DNA from: Myxococcota bacterium
GTDB lineage: Bacteria; Myxococcota_A; Bradymonadia; UBA7976; UBA1532
Length of the DNA: 64,000 nucleotides
Direction of reading: 5' to 3'
Assembly: GCA_963169045.1 (NCBI GenBank)
Contig: CAUJDF010000102.1
Location: 1 to 64,000, forward strand
The notes under the pieces are model-generated. The model had not been told where the DNA came from. It did not search any database and saw nothing but the letters and a program-made list of their open reading frames with translations. Below are positions 34,505-42,941 of this stretch, in pieces. A program made the position numbers and the translations under genes. Numbering within the stretch: the first letter of the stretch is position 1; the number at the start of each line of letters is the position of its first letter.

Positions 34505-35299
34505 ATGGCCGAGGCGCGGCAACCAGAAGAGGCGGCGCTCGACGTCGACGCGGTGGACCGCCCGGCGTTCGCGCTGACGGACGAGTGGCCGCCGTTGCGG
34601 AGCGCGGTCCACGCGCACGCCAAACATCAGTTGCTGTTCTGCGCGCGCGGCAGCCTGACGCTCGAGGTGGACGAGGCCGCGTGGCTGCTGCCGCCGCAGC
34701 GCGCCGCATGGATCGGCGCCGGCGTGCCCCACCGGGTCGAGGCGGCGGCGCCGGTGGCCCTGCGCACGATCTACTTCGCGGCGTCCGCCGCGGGCGTGCC
34801 GGCGGCCCGCTGCGCGGTGTTCGCCATGGACGGGCACGCGCGGGCGATGGTGCAGCACGCGATGCGCTGGGGTCCCGAACACGCGCCCACGCCGCTCAGC
34901 GCCAGCTACTTCGACGCGCTCGGGCGCCTGTGCGCCGAGTGGGCCGACCGCGCCGGGCGCTGGCACCTGCCGGTGGCGCGCAGCCCGGAGGTCGCGGCGG
35001 CGATGCGGCACACGCGCGCGCACCTGGCGACCGCCACCGTCGAGTCGGCGGCGGCGGCGGCGGGCGTCTCGGTCCGGTCGCTGTCGCGCCGCTTCACCGC
35101 CGAGACCGGCGACTCGTGGCGCGCCTATCTGCAGGCCGCCCGCATGCTCGAGGCGATGGAGCGCCTCGCCGTCGCCGAGACGCCGGTCATCGAGGTCGCG
35201 CTGGCAGTCGGCTTCGACGGCGCCTCCGCGTTCACGCACGCGTTCAAGCGGTTCGCGGGCCTCACGCCGTCGGCGTGGCGGGCGGCCTCGACCGCCTGA
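34505..35299 (+). CDS. AraC-family transcriptional regulator
   Basis: The product is 264 aa. The N-terminal cupin (residues about 25-85) has HAHAKHQLLFCARGSLTLEVD and WIGAGVPHRVEA, the usual sensor jelly-roll with a metal- or ligand-binding His cluster. The C-terminal HTH pair (about 165-260) shows VESAAAAAGVSVRSLSRRFTAETG, then AVGFDGASAFTHAFKRFAGLTPSAW. It probably controls a neighbouring gene, either the divergent beta-lactamase-fold pair or the CBM20 lipoprotein 92 bases downstream. GGAG sits eight bases before ATG 34505. Confidence 0.9.
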   Translation: MAEARQPEEAALDVDAVDRPAFALTDEWPPLRSAVHAHAKHQLLFCARGSLTLEVDEAAWLLPPQRAAWIGAGVPHRVEAAAPVALRTIYFAASAAGVPAARCAVFAMDGHARAMVQHAMRWGPEHAPTPLSASYFDALGRLCAEWADRAGRWHLPVARSPEVAAAMRHTRAHLATATVESAAAAAGVSVRSLSRRFTAETGDSWRAYLQAARMLEAMERLAVAETPVIEVALAVGFDGASAFTHAFKRFAGLTPSAWRAASTA

Positions 35300-35390
35300 C
35301 CGATTCGAGCAACTCGCTGGCCGTCTGTCGCAAGACGACACATCCCGCGCCGCGTATCGTGCCGCCGACTTCGCCACTCGGAGGTACGCC

Positions 35391-36851
35391 ATGCGCTTCG
35401 TCTCTCTCGTCGCCCTGCTGTCCCTCGCCGCCTGCGCCGAGACGCCGCCCGCGTCGGCGCCGGCGCCGGCGACCGTGGGCGGGTTCGCCGGCAAGGCCGA
35501 CGACGTCGGCGCCGCGCGCCCCTACGGCGGCCCGGACGCGGCGCGGTGGCAGACCGAGGCCGTGCTCGCCAACGCGGCGCGCGCGGCGCTGGCGGCCGCG
35601 CCGGCGGGCGCGCTCGTGTCGATCCCCACGCGGCTCCACGACACGGGCGACCGGCCGTTCGGCGACGGGCAGACCAACGCGGTGGCGCGCATGGAGGCGT
35701 GGTCGGCGCCGCGGCCGCCGCTGGTGGCGACGCTGCTGCCGGCGACCGGCGAGGTGCGGTTCGCCCTCGACCGGACGCTGGTGGCCGACGCGCTCGTGGT
35801 CGACTACGGCCTGTCGGAGGCGCAGCCCGCGCCGACCGGCAGCGTGACGCTGCCGCTCGCGGCCGACGCGGACGGCGACCGGCACGCGACGTGGACGCTG
35901 CCCGCCGGCGTGGACTTCGCCGCGGCGGTGAGCGAGGGGTGGGCGCTGGTGCGGCCCGCCGGCTGGCGCGACGCGTTCCCGCTGCGGTTCCGGTTCCCGC
36001 GGCACGGCGTCGACGAGATGGTGGCGAGCGTGCCGGCGGACCGTCGCGCGGCGAACCTCATCGATCCTGCGGGCATCGCCGGCACGAACCCGGGCGCCGA
36101 GGCGCTGCCGGGCCACGCCGGCCCGTTCCGCAACGAGCGGGTCCACGCCGGCGCGGGCGAGGCGGTGACCGCGGTGGGCGGCGCGCGCGCCTGGACGCGG
36201 GCCAACCCGTTCAAGCAGTTGTACCTCTGCCTCGACGGGCGCGACCACGCCGCGGAGGCCGCCGCGGGCGTGCCGAGCGGCGCCGGTTGGCACGTGATCG
36301 GCGATCCGGCCGAGACGCTGCTGAACACGCTCGAGGACGGCGCGCTGCTCGCCGGCTGGGCCTCGGAGTCGCCGCCGGCGGCGTTCGACGCCGCACTCGG
36401 CGACGGCGGCGCGGCCTACGGCCTGACCGAGGTGGCGACGTTCGGCTGGCTGCGGCCCGGCGAGGCGCTCGTGACCGGCCGGCGCGACGCGTCGCGGGTC
36501 TTCCACTGGTTCGCCGCCGACGAGGCGCCCCGCTGCCTCGAGGTGTGGGTGCACGAATGCCGCCCCGGCGCCGACATGACCTTCGCCTGCGCGGGCCGCC
36601 CGGTGCGGTTCGAGGCCGAGGTCCGGACGGCGTGGGGCGAGCGCGCCGTGCTCGTCGGCGACCACCCCGCGCTTGGCGGCTGGGACGTCGCCCGCGGCGT
36701 GGCGATGGATCCGGTGGCCTGGCCGCTGTGGGCGGCGACGGTCGAGCTGCCCCCGGGCGAGACGGTGCGGTTCAAGGTGGTGACGGTGGGCGCCGACGGC
36801 AGCGTGACGTGGCCCGCGGGGCCGGACCAGGTGCTGACCGCGCCGCGTTGA
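35391..36851 (+). CDS. Lipoprotein with C-terminal CBM20 starch-binding domain
   Basis: The product is 486 aa with a lipoprotein signal (MRFVSLVALLSLAAC) and strong GGAGGTACGCC ribosome site. Residues about 22-390 show no recognised enzyme motif; they contain FAGKADDVGAARPYGGPDA, a form often seen in myxobacterial lipoproteins. Residues about 400-486 match CBM20: VRFEAEVRTAWGERAVLVGD, HPALGGWDVARGVAMDP, WPLWAATVELPPGETVRFK and WPAGPDQVLTAP, including the Trp residues that stack on glucose rings. It should display starch or glycogen binding at the cell envelope. The AraC-type gene just upstream may regulate it. Confidence 0.85.
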   Translation: MRFVSLVALLSLAACAETPPASAPAPATVGGFAGKADDVGAARPYGGPDAARWQTEAVLANAARAALAAAPAGALVSIPTRLHDTGDRPFGDGQTNAVARMEAWSAPRPPLVATLLPATGEVRFALDRTLVADALVVDYGLSEAQPAPTGSVTLPLAADADGDRHATWTLPAGVDFAAAVSEGWALVRPAGWRDAFPLRFRFPRHGVDEMVASVPADRRAANLIDPAGIAGTNPGAEALPGHAGPFRNERVHAGAGEAVTAVGGARAWTRANPFKQLYLCLDGRDHAAEAAAGVPSGAGWHVIGDPAETLLNTLEDGALLAGWASESPPAAFDAALGDGGAAYGLTEVATFGWLRPGEALVTGRRDASRVFHWFAADEAPRCLEVWVHECRPGADMTFACAGRPVRFEAEVRTAWGERAVLVGDHPALGGWDVARGVAMDPVAWPLWAATVELPPGETVRFKVVTVGADGSVTWPAGPDQVLTAPR

Positions 36852-36872
36852 CGCATCCACCCCTCCCCGTCG

Positions 36873-36878
36873 TACAAA
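36873..36878 (+). promoter_or_regulatory. -10-like TACAAA eight bases before ATG
   Basis: TACAAA stands eight bases before ATG 36887 with only GCGGCGCG between; no ribosome site. Confidence 0.3.
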
Positions 36879-36886
36879 GCGGCGCG

Positions 36887-37684
36887 ATGCCGGCCTCGCT
36901 CCCCGCCTGGACGTCCGAGCTCGACGCGCGCCTCTGCGCGCTCGTGCGCCGGATCGTGGCGCGCGACCGCCCCGACGAGGCGTGGCGCGCGCTGCTCGTC
37001 GCCGTCGCGCCCCACGTCGAGCGCTGGGCGCGGCACAGCGGGATGCTGCGACGCTGCGGCCTCGCGAACGACGACGAGGCCCGCGCGGTGCTGGTCGAGG
37101 TGCTCGAGCGGCTGGCGCGGCGCGGATACGAGAACCTGGCGCTGTTCGCCGGCCGCCACCCGCCCGACGGCGCGCCGGACGCCGCGGCGGCCACCCTGCC
37201 GCGCCCGCCCGGCGACGCGCTCGACGTGTTCGCGCGGGTCTGCGCGCTCGACGAGGACGACGGCGACGACGAGGCGGAGGGCACGCCGCTGCGCGCGTGG
37301 CTGATCACGCTGACGCGCTTCGCCGTGCGGGACCACCTGCGCAAGCGCCTCGGCCCCCCGGCCCGCGGCGAGCCCGGGCCCTCGAAGCGCGGCGTGAACA
37401 CGAACGCCGACCGGCTCGACGACGGGGCGCCGGCGGGCGCGGCGCGGCCGCCGGTGACCGACTGGCTGGCGATGAAGGCGGTGGTCGACGACGTGGCCGC
37501 CTGCACGGCGACGTTCCCGCCGGCGATGCGCACGGCGTTCGCGCTGTGGCTCGCCGACGCGAGCTTCGAGGACATCGCCGCGCAGCTCGGCCTCGAGGAC
37601 GCGGCCCGCGCGCGGGCCCTCGTGCGCGCCGGCCAGGCGCGGCTGCGCGCCCGCTTCGGGAACGTCAGCTCGCCTCGCAGATGA
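36887..37684 (+). CDS. Sigma-70-family-like RNA polymerase sigma factor
   Basis: The product is 265 aa. Residues about 60-165 (DEARAVLVEVLERLARRGYE, LRAWLITLTRFAVRDHLRKR) resemble sigma region 2, with an Asp/Glu-rich insertion (LDEDDGDDEAEGT) in the middle. The C-terminal part (FPPAMRTAFALWLADASFED, IAAQLGLEDAARARALVRAG) resembles region 4. Such divergent sigma-like proteins are common in myxobacteria and often pair with zinc-finger kinases; one such kinase gene ends 2 kb downstream on the other strand. Its 3' end overlaps the convergent Cys-rich lipoprotein gene by 20 bases. Confidence 0.7.
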   Translation: MPASLPAWTSELDARLCALVRRIVARDRPDEAWRALLVAVAPHVERWARHSGMLRRCGLANDDEARAVLVEVLERLARRGYENLALFAGRHPPDGAPDAAAATLPRPPGDALDVFARVCALDEDDGDDEAEGTPLRAWLITLTRFAVRDHLRKRLGPPARGEPGPSKRGVNTNADRLDDGAPAGAARPPVTDWLAMKAVVDDVAACTATFPPAMRTAFALWLADASFEDIAAQLGLEDAARARALVRAGQARLRARFGNVSSPRR

Positions 37685-39035
37685 GCGGCGGCGGCGCGCC
37701 GCACACGCCCGCGCCCTGACAGGCGAGGCCGGCCGCGCACAGACCGCCGGTCGCCGCGCAGTCTTCGCCCTCGCCGGCGGGGCGCACGCAGCGCTGGCCG
37801 TTGCACGCGAGGCCGGCGTCGCACTGCTCCCCGGCCGCCCGCGCCTCGGGGTTGCAGGGCTGGCCCTCGCCGCCGGTCTCGGCACAGACCGGTATGCCCG
37901 ACGCGAAGTCGCAGGCGAGGCCGGCGGCGCAGCGCCCGTCGCAGGGCTCGCCGACGCCGGGCAGCGCCGCGCAGTTGCCGGTGCCGCCGGGGCCGTCGAA
38001 CAGACCGTCGCAGAAGCCCGACACGCAGAACTCGTTGGCGCGGCACTCCGCGCCGTCCTCGAGCAGCGGGCGACACGCGCCGAGCGTGTGGAACGGCTCG
38101 ATGCCGCAGAACAGGCCCTCGACGCAGCCGCCGCCGAAGGTGCAGGACTCGCCTTCGCGGCGCAGCGGCAGGCACGTGGCGCCGCTCAGGTCCGGGGGCG
38201 ACGCGGCGTTGCCGACGCGGTCCTCGGGGGCGACGCAGGTGAAGCCGTCCTTGCAGAGACCGAGCACCTCGCAGTTGCCGCCTTCGCCCGGCAGCTCGAT
38301 GCACGTGCCGGTGCCGTTCACGTCGCAGAAGGCCTCGCCGGGCGGGTCGCAGGGCAGCCAGCCTTGGCCCATGACGCAGCGCTCGCCGATGCGGGGGCGC
38401 TGCTCCCCGCCCCCGGCGGACGCGCACCGGAAGGTCTCGCAGGTGCGGCTCGCGGGGTTGCACCAGAGGCCCTGCCGGCAGTCGCTGGCGGTCAGGGCGA
38501 TCGGCGCGCACGCCTCGCCCTGGTCCTTGTCGCCGGCGAAGATGCCGCAGCTCGTCTTGACGCACTGCGTCGCGAAGACCTGCAGGTCGCCGCCGCACGC
38601 GAGATCGTCGGCGAAGAACGCGGTCTGGCGGGCGACGCAGTCGCCGCTGTACTCGAGGCCCGCCGTCTCGCCCTGGGCGAGGATGGCCTCGTACTTCTGC
38701 GTCTCGCCGGCGACGCAGGCCGCCGCGTCGGCGTAGCCGCCGAAGCCTTCGGACGAGGCGCTGCAGTCGCACGCGAAGAGGCGGGCGCAGAAGCGCTCCG
38801 CCCAGGTCGCCGCGGCGTCCGCGCGGTCGATCGGCGGACCGCCCGAGCCGACGCCCGCGCTCGGGTCGACGCCGCCGCCCCCGGCGCCGCCGTCACCGCC
38901 CGCGCCGCCGCCTCCGCCTCCGCCCGCGCCGCCCGCGGCGCCACCGCCGCCCGCGCCGCCCTCGCCACCGCCGTCGTCGCCCTCACACGCCCACAGCGCC
39001 AGCGCCGCGAGCGCCACGATCCAGGACCGTCGCAT
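37665..39035 (-). CDS. Cys-rich lipoprotein with Dickkopf-like repeats
   Basis: The product is 456 aa. The lipobox is LWAC within MRRSWIVALAALALWAC, followed by a 35-residue Gly-rich spacer. A helical region with CARLFACDCSASSEGFGG and CVAGETQKYEAILAQGE precedes many units such as GEGCxxGxxCxxGLxC (GESCTFGGGCVEGLFCG, GEPCDGRCAAGLACD, GEDCAATGGLCAAGLACQG). These resemble the disulphide-rich modules common in myxobacterial surface proteins. It is probably displayed on the outer membrane. No enzymatic motif is seen. The 3' end overlaps the convergent sigma-like gene. Confidence 0.82.
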   Translation of the reverse strand: MRRSWIVALAALALWACEGDDGGGEGGAGGGGAAGGAGGGGGGGAGGDGGAGGGGVDPSAGVGSGGPPIDRADAAATWAERFCARLFACDCSASSEGFGGYADAAACVAGETQKYEAILAQGETAGLEYSGDCVARQTAFFADDLACGGDLQVFATQCVKTSCGIFAGDKDQGEACAPIALTASDCRQGLWCNPASRTCETFRCASAGGGEQRPRIGERCVMGQGWLPCDPPGEAFCDVNGTGTCIELPGEGGNCEVLGLCKDGFTCVAPEDRVGNAASPPDLSGATCLPLRREGESCTFGGGCVEGLFCGIEPFHTLGACRPLLEDGAECRANEFCVSGFCDGLFDGPGGTGNCAALPGVGEPCDGRCAAGLACDFASGIPVCAETGGEGQPCNPEARAAGEQCDAGLACNGQRCVRPAGEGEDCAATGGLCAAGLACQGAGVCGAPPPLICEAS

Positions 39036-39132
39036 CGGTCACCTCCCGATGCCTCCAATACGGCACATGCCGGCGAATCATCAGCCGTCCCCTCCTGATT
39101 CCGTACGAATTCAGCCGTACCATGCGGATCTC

Positions 39133-39738
39133 GTGCGCGCCGCCCTCCTCCTGACCGTCCTGCTCGCGCCGCCGGTCCGCGCCGCGCCGCCCGACTGCGC
39201 CCGCGCGGCGCGACCCTTCGTCAACCGCGGCACGGTCAGCGAGGGCGCGGCCTGCGACGTCTGGGTGGTCGCCGGCGACGCGGCGGTGGGCGGGGTGTCC
39301 GAGGGGACGTTGGGATGGCCCGATCCGGTCACCGCGCCGCCGTACCGCCTCGAGCTCACGGTGCAGCGCCTCACGCCCGACGGCCGGCACAGCATGGAGA
39401 TCGGCTTCCTCGGCGGCTGGATCGTCGTGCGCGACGGCGAGGCGGGGCTCTACACGTCCGAGGCCCAGTTCGCGCGCGACGGCTTCCGCGCGGCGCCGGG
39501 GCTCGACACACGCCGCGCCTTCCAGGTGGTGATCGTGCACGCCGACGGCGAGGTGCGCTGGTCGATCGACGGACGCGAGGTGGGGCGCGAGCCGACGGCG
39601 CGGACGAACTCGAGCTTCGTGACGACGGTCAAGGGCCCGCCCGGGACGCGCCCGCGCATGCTGGTGCGGGGATACCGGGTGGAGGCGCTCTCCCGAACGC
39701 CCTCAGCCGCGCGCACGCCCGGTCCAGCGCCGCGCTGA
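39133..39738 (+). CDS. Secreted beta-sandwich protein of unknown function
   Basis: The product is 201 aa from GTG 39133, giving signal peptide MRAALLLTVLLAPPVRA. The mature domain is beta-rich (YRLELTVQRLTPDGRHSMEI, FLGGWIVVRDGEAGLYTS, FQVVIVHADGEVRWSIDG, MLVRGYRVEAL) and looks like a concanavalin-type jelly roll, similar to those that bind sugars, without a recognisable catalytic pair. The 3'-terminal 110 bases overlap the convergent kinase gene. Its C-terminus (SAARTPGPAPR) lies wholly inside that overlap. Confidence 0.65.
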   Translation: MRAALLLTVLLAPPVRAAPPDCARAARPFVNRGTVSEGAACDVWVVAGDAAVGGVSEGTLGWPDPVTAPPYRLELTVQRLTPDGRHSMEIGFLGGWIVVRDGEAGLYTSEAQFARDGFRAAPGLDTRRAFQVVIVHADGEVRWSIDGREVGREPTARTNSSFVTTVKGPPGTRPRMLVRGYRVEALSRTPSAARTPGPAPR

Positions 39739-42700
39739 GCCCGATGGGGTAGGCGCGCAGCGCGCCGTCGGCGTGGCCGACGACGAGCTCGCCGCCGGCG
39801 AAGACCACCGCGGTGGGCGGCGCGACGTCGCGCGGCTGGACCACGAAGCGCGCGCGCCCCTCGCCGAGCGACCAGACCCGCACGCTGCCGTCGAGGGCGG
39901 CGGTGGCGAGCAGCGCACCGTCGGCGGAGAGCGCCGCCGCCACCACCGCGGCGTGGTGGCTGCCCGCGGGGGCGCCGTCCGGGCCGAACACCCGTCCGTC
40001 GGGGGTGGCCGTCACGAGCGGGTCCCCCGGCGGGCCGACGGGGGTGCCGTCGCGGACGGCGCGCACGGCGCCGTCGCGCGGATCGTGCAGTCGCGTCGGG
40101 CCGCCGGCGCCGGCGACCGCGAGCAAATCATCAATGAAGACGAGCGCTTGGATGGGCCGTCCGTCCGGCGCCGCGAAGGAGGCGCCGCCCTCGACCGCGA
40201 CCCGGCCGCGCGCGTCGCCGGTGGCGAAGCGGCCGCGCGCCTCGGCGGCGGCGGTCGCGCCGTCCCCGACGATGCGCCCCGAGGCGAGCACGGCGACCGG
40301 GGGCGCGCCGCCCGGCGCGGCGAGGCGCTCCACGCCGCCGTCGGGGCGCGCGCGGACGACCTCGCCGGCCTCGTCGGCGAGCACCACCGATCCGTCGGCG
40401 GCGACGTCCCAGGCGACGGTGGTGCGGCCGGTGGGCCGGCGCGCGACGGGCGGGGCGCCGTCGAGCGCGAACCAGCGGACCTCGCCGCCCAGCGACACGG
40501 CGACGAGGCCGGCGTCGGTCGCGCGGAGCGCGAGGACCTCGCCCGACAGGCGCGGCAGCGTGCCCGACTCGACGGCGAGCCGCGCGTCGACCAGGTAGGC
40601 CGCCTCGCCGCCGGTGATCGCCACGGCGCGGTCGCCGTCGGCGGTCAGGTAGCACGCCGGCAGGGTGTCCGGCGGCGCGCGCAAGGTCGCGAGCCGCGCG
40701 CCGGTCGCCGCGTCGAACAGCTCGCAGCCGGCGCCGACGAAGCGGCGGCCGCCGCCATCATAAGGGCTGCCCGTCCAGAGGCCGACGCGCACGGGGACGG
40801 CCGGGCCGTCCGGGAGCCGGACGAGGAACTGGTCGTCGGCGGCCACGAGGACGCCGTCGCTCGCCGGCGAGGCGTGCAGCGCGTTGACGTTGCCGCGGGC
40901 CGCGCCGGGGAGCCGCGTGGCGGGGCCGTCGACGGCGGCGCGCCAGAGGGTGCCGTCGAAGCCGCCGAGGAGCAGGGTGCGCCCGTCCGGCGTGAAGGCG
41001 ACCTGCGCGATGGACGACGCGCCGCGCGCCGCCTGCAGGCGTCCCGTGGCCGGCCACCAGAGGCGCACCCCACCGTCGCGGCCATCGACCGCGACCACCC
41101 CCTCCGCGCCCGCCGCGATGCCGCGGACGCCCTCGCCGCAAGATACCCGAGCGATTTCGCGATCTTCCTCCGCGTCGAAGGCCGCGCACGCCCCCGCCAG
41201 ATCGGCGCCCGCCCAGCGCCGGCCGCCGTCGAGCCAGGCCAGCCCGGCGACGACGGCGCCGCCGACGGCGACCGGCGCGCAGCCGATCGCCGCGCCGTCC
41301 ACCGCGCAGACGGCGACCCGGGGGTCGACGCCGCCGACGAGCAACCGCCCGCCGTCCGGCGCGAGGCGGAGGAGGGTCGGGCGATCGACGCCGGTCCCTG
41401 CCGAAGCGCGCAGGGCGCCGGTGCGCGCGTCCCAGAGGCGGACGACCGCGTCCTCGCCGACCGTGGCAAAGACGTCGCCGCCGCGGTCATAGAGGAGCAG
41501 GCGCCCGCGGTGGCCGGCGAGCGGCGCGATGGCCGGGCCGGCGGCGAGCGCGTCGTAGAGGCCGGCGACGGCCTGCGGCGAGGGCGCGCCGCCGTCCGCC
41601 AGGGCCTGCCCGACGGCGTCGGCGCCGAGGGCGAGCGCCTCGAGCCGCGTCGCGGCGTCGGCCGCGAGGCGGCTGGCGAGCGCGCCGCGGGCGTCGGCGA
41701 GGGCCGCGCGCGCCACGGCGGCGCTGTCGCGGGCCTCGTCGCGGGCGGCCACGACGCGGGTGGCGCTCCAGACGACGACGCCGGCCAGCGCCGCGACCGC
41801 CGCCGCCGCCACCGTCAGGGCCACGCGATGCCGCCACGCCCAGCGGCGCAGGATCTCGCCGGCGGTGTAGCGATGGGCGCGCGTCGGGCGGCCCTCGAGG
41901 TAGCGGCGGAGCTCCTGGGCGAGCTCGAGCGCCGTCGCGTAGCGCGCCGCGGGATCGCGGGCCATCGCCCGTTCGGCGACCGCGGCGAGCTCGGGCGGCG
42001 CGTCCGTGAGCGGCGGCGGCGGCCCGGCGAGGAGCAGCGCGCGGACGCCGGTGTCGTCGCCGTACGGGGGGGCACCGGCGAGCAGGTGGTAGAGCGTCGC
42101 GCCGAGCGCGTAGACGTCCATCCGCGGATCGGCGGGCGCGCCGGCGGCCTGCTCGGGCGGCATGTATTGCGGTGTGCCGACGCCGAGGCGCGTGAGCAGG
42201 CCCGCGTCCGCCCCCGCCGGCAGGACGGCCTCGGGCGCCGGCGTGCGCAGGTCGCGGGCCACACCCCAGTCGACGACGACCGTCTCGCCGAAAGAACCGA
42301 CCAACACGTTGTGCGGCTTGAGGTCGCGGTGGACGATGCCCTGCCCGTGCGCGTAGGCGACGGCCTCGGCGACGACCGCCAGGTGCGGGAGGAGCGTGAG
42401 GCGGCCGGCGAGCGTCGGCGTCTCGGCCAGCGCGCGATCGAGCGGCCGGCCGTTGACGAGCCGCATGGCGAAGAAGGGCTCGCCGTCTTCGAAGCGCCCG
42501 GCCTCGTGGATGGCGACGATCGCCGGGTGGTCGAGGCGGGCGACGAGGCGGGCCTCGGCCTCGAAGCGCGCGCGGAGCTCGGGGCGCTCGACGGCGCCGG
42601 CGTGGAGCACTTTGACGGCGACGACGCGGTCGAGGCGGCGGTCCCGCGCGCGGAAGATGCGGCCCATGCCGCCGGCGTGCAGGGCCTCCCAGTCGGCATA

Positions 42701-42862
42701 GTGGCCGCGCTCGACGGTCGGCGGCCCCTCGGGCGACAGCAGGGCCACGAGCTGGCGGCAGGCGGCGCACGCGGCGAGGTGCGCGGCGACGGCGGGCGAC
42801 CGTGGCGCCTCCGCCAGGGCCGCCACCGTCGGGTGCCGCGCCGCGTCGCTCTCGGACTTCAC
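39629..42862 (-). CDS. Zinc-finger Ser/Thr protein kinase with WD40-like propeller
   Basis: The product is 1077 aa from GTG 42862 (GGAGG six bases upstream). An N-terminal HLAACAAC motif (residues 28-35) resembles the anti-sigma zinc finger. The kinase domain (about 57-325) has K84 in VAVKVL, D180 in VHRDLKPHN and DWG at 198-200 in place of DFG. A membrane helix follows (ALTVAAAAVAALAGVVVW, about 345-362). The outer half has repeated beta-propeller blades (VFATVGEDAVVRLWDARTG, LLATAALDGSVRVWSLGEG). It should sense an extracytoplasmic signal through the propeller and phosphorylate cytosolic targets. The C-terminus overlaps the convergent secreted-protein gene by 110 bases. Confidence 0.9.
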   Translation of the reverse strand: MKSESDAARHPTVAALAEAPRSPAVAAHLAACAACRQLVALLSPEGPPTVERGHYADWEALHAGGMGRIFRARDRRLDRVVAVKVLHAGAVERPELRARFEAEARLVARLDHPAIVAIHEAGRFEDGEPFFAMRLVNGRPLDRALAETPTLAGRLTLLPHLAVVAEAVAYAHGQGIVHRDLKPHNVLVGSFGETVVVDWGVARDLRTPAPEAVLPAGADAGLLTRLGVGTPQYMPPEQAAGAPADPRMDVYALGATLYHLLAGAPPYGDDTGVRALLLAGPPPPLTDAPPELAAVAERAMARDPAARYATALELAQELRRYLEGRPTRAHRYTAGEILRRWAWRHRVALTVAAAAVAALAGVVVWSATRVVAARDEARDSAAVARAALADARGALASRLAADAATRLEALALGADAVGQALADGGAPSPQAVAGLYDALAAGPAIAPLAGHRGRLLLYDRGGDVFATVGEDAVVRLWDARTGALRASAGTGVDRPTLLRLAPDGGRLLVGGVDPRVAVCAVDGAAIGCAPVAVGGAVVAGLAWLDGGRRWAGADLAGACAAFDAEEDREIARVSCGEGVRGIAAGAEGVVAVDGRDGGVRLWWPATGRLQAARGASSIAQVAFTPDGRTLLLGGFDGTLWRAAVDGPATRLPGAARGNVNALHASPASDGVLVAADDQFLVRLPDGPAVPVRVGLWTGSPYDGGGRRFVGAGCELFDAATGARLATLRAPPDTLPACYLTADGDRAVAITGGEAAYLVDARLAVESGTLPRLSGEVLALRATDAGLVAVSLGGEVRWFALDGAPPVARRPTGRTTVAWDVAADGSVVLADEAGEVVRARPDGGVERLAAPGGAPPVAVLASGRIVGDGATAAAEARGRFATGDARGRVAVEGGASFAAPDGRPIQALVFIDDLLAVAGAGGPTRLHDPRDGAVRAVRDGTPVGPPGDPLVTATPDGRVFGPDGAPAGSHHAAVVAAALSADGALLATAALDGSVRVWSLGEGRARFVVQPRDVAPPTAVVFAGGELVVGHADGALRAYPIGLSAALDRACARLRAFGRAPPPGIPAPACAGASRAGP

Positions 42863-42929
42863 GAAAGCCTCCGTGCCGCTCGCGACTCTACACGTCGCCG
42901 TCGCCCCGGACGTCAGGCGTGTGTCGTGC

Positions 42930-42935
42930 TACGGT
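42930..42935 (+). promoter_or_regulatory. -10-like TACGGT six bases before pssA ATG
   Basis: TACGGT, then CTCGCC, then ATG 42942; no ribosome site, matching the other leaderless candidates. Confidence 0.4.
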
Positions 42936-42941
42936 CTCGCC

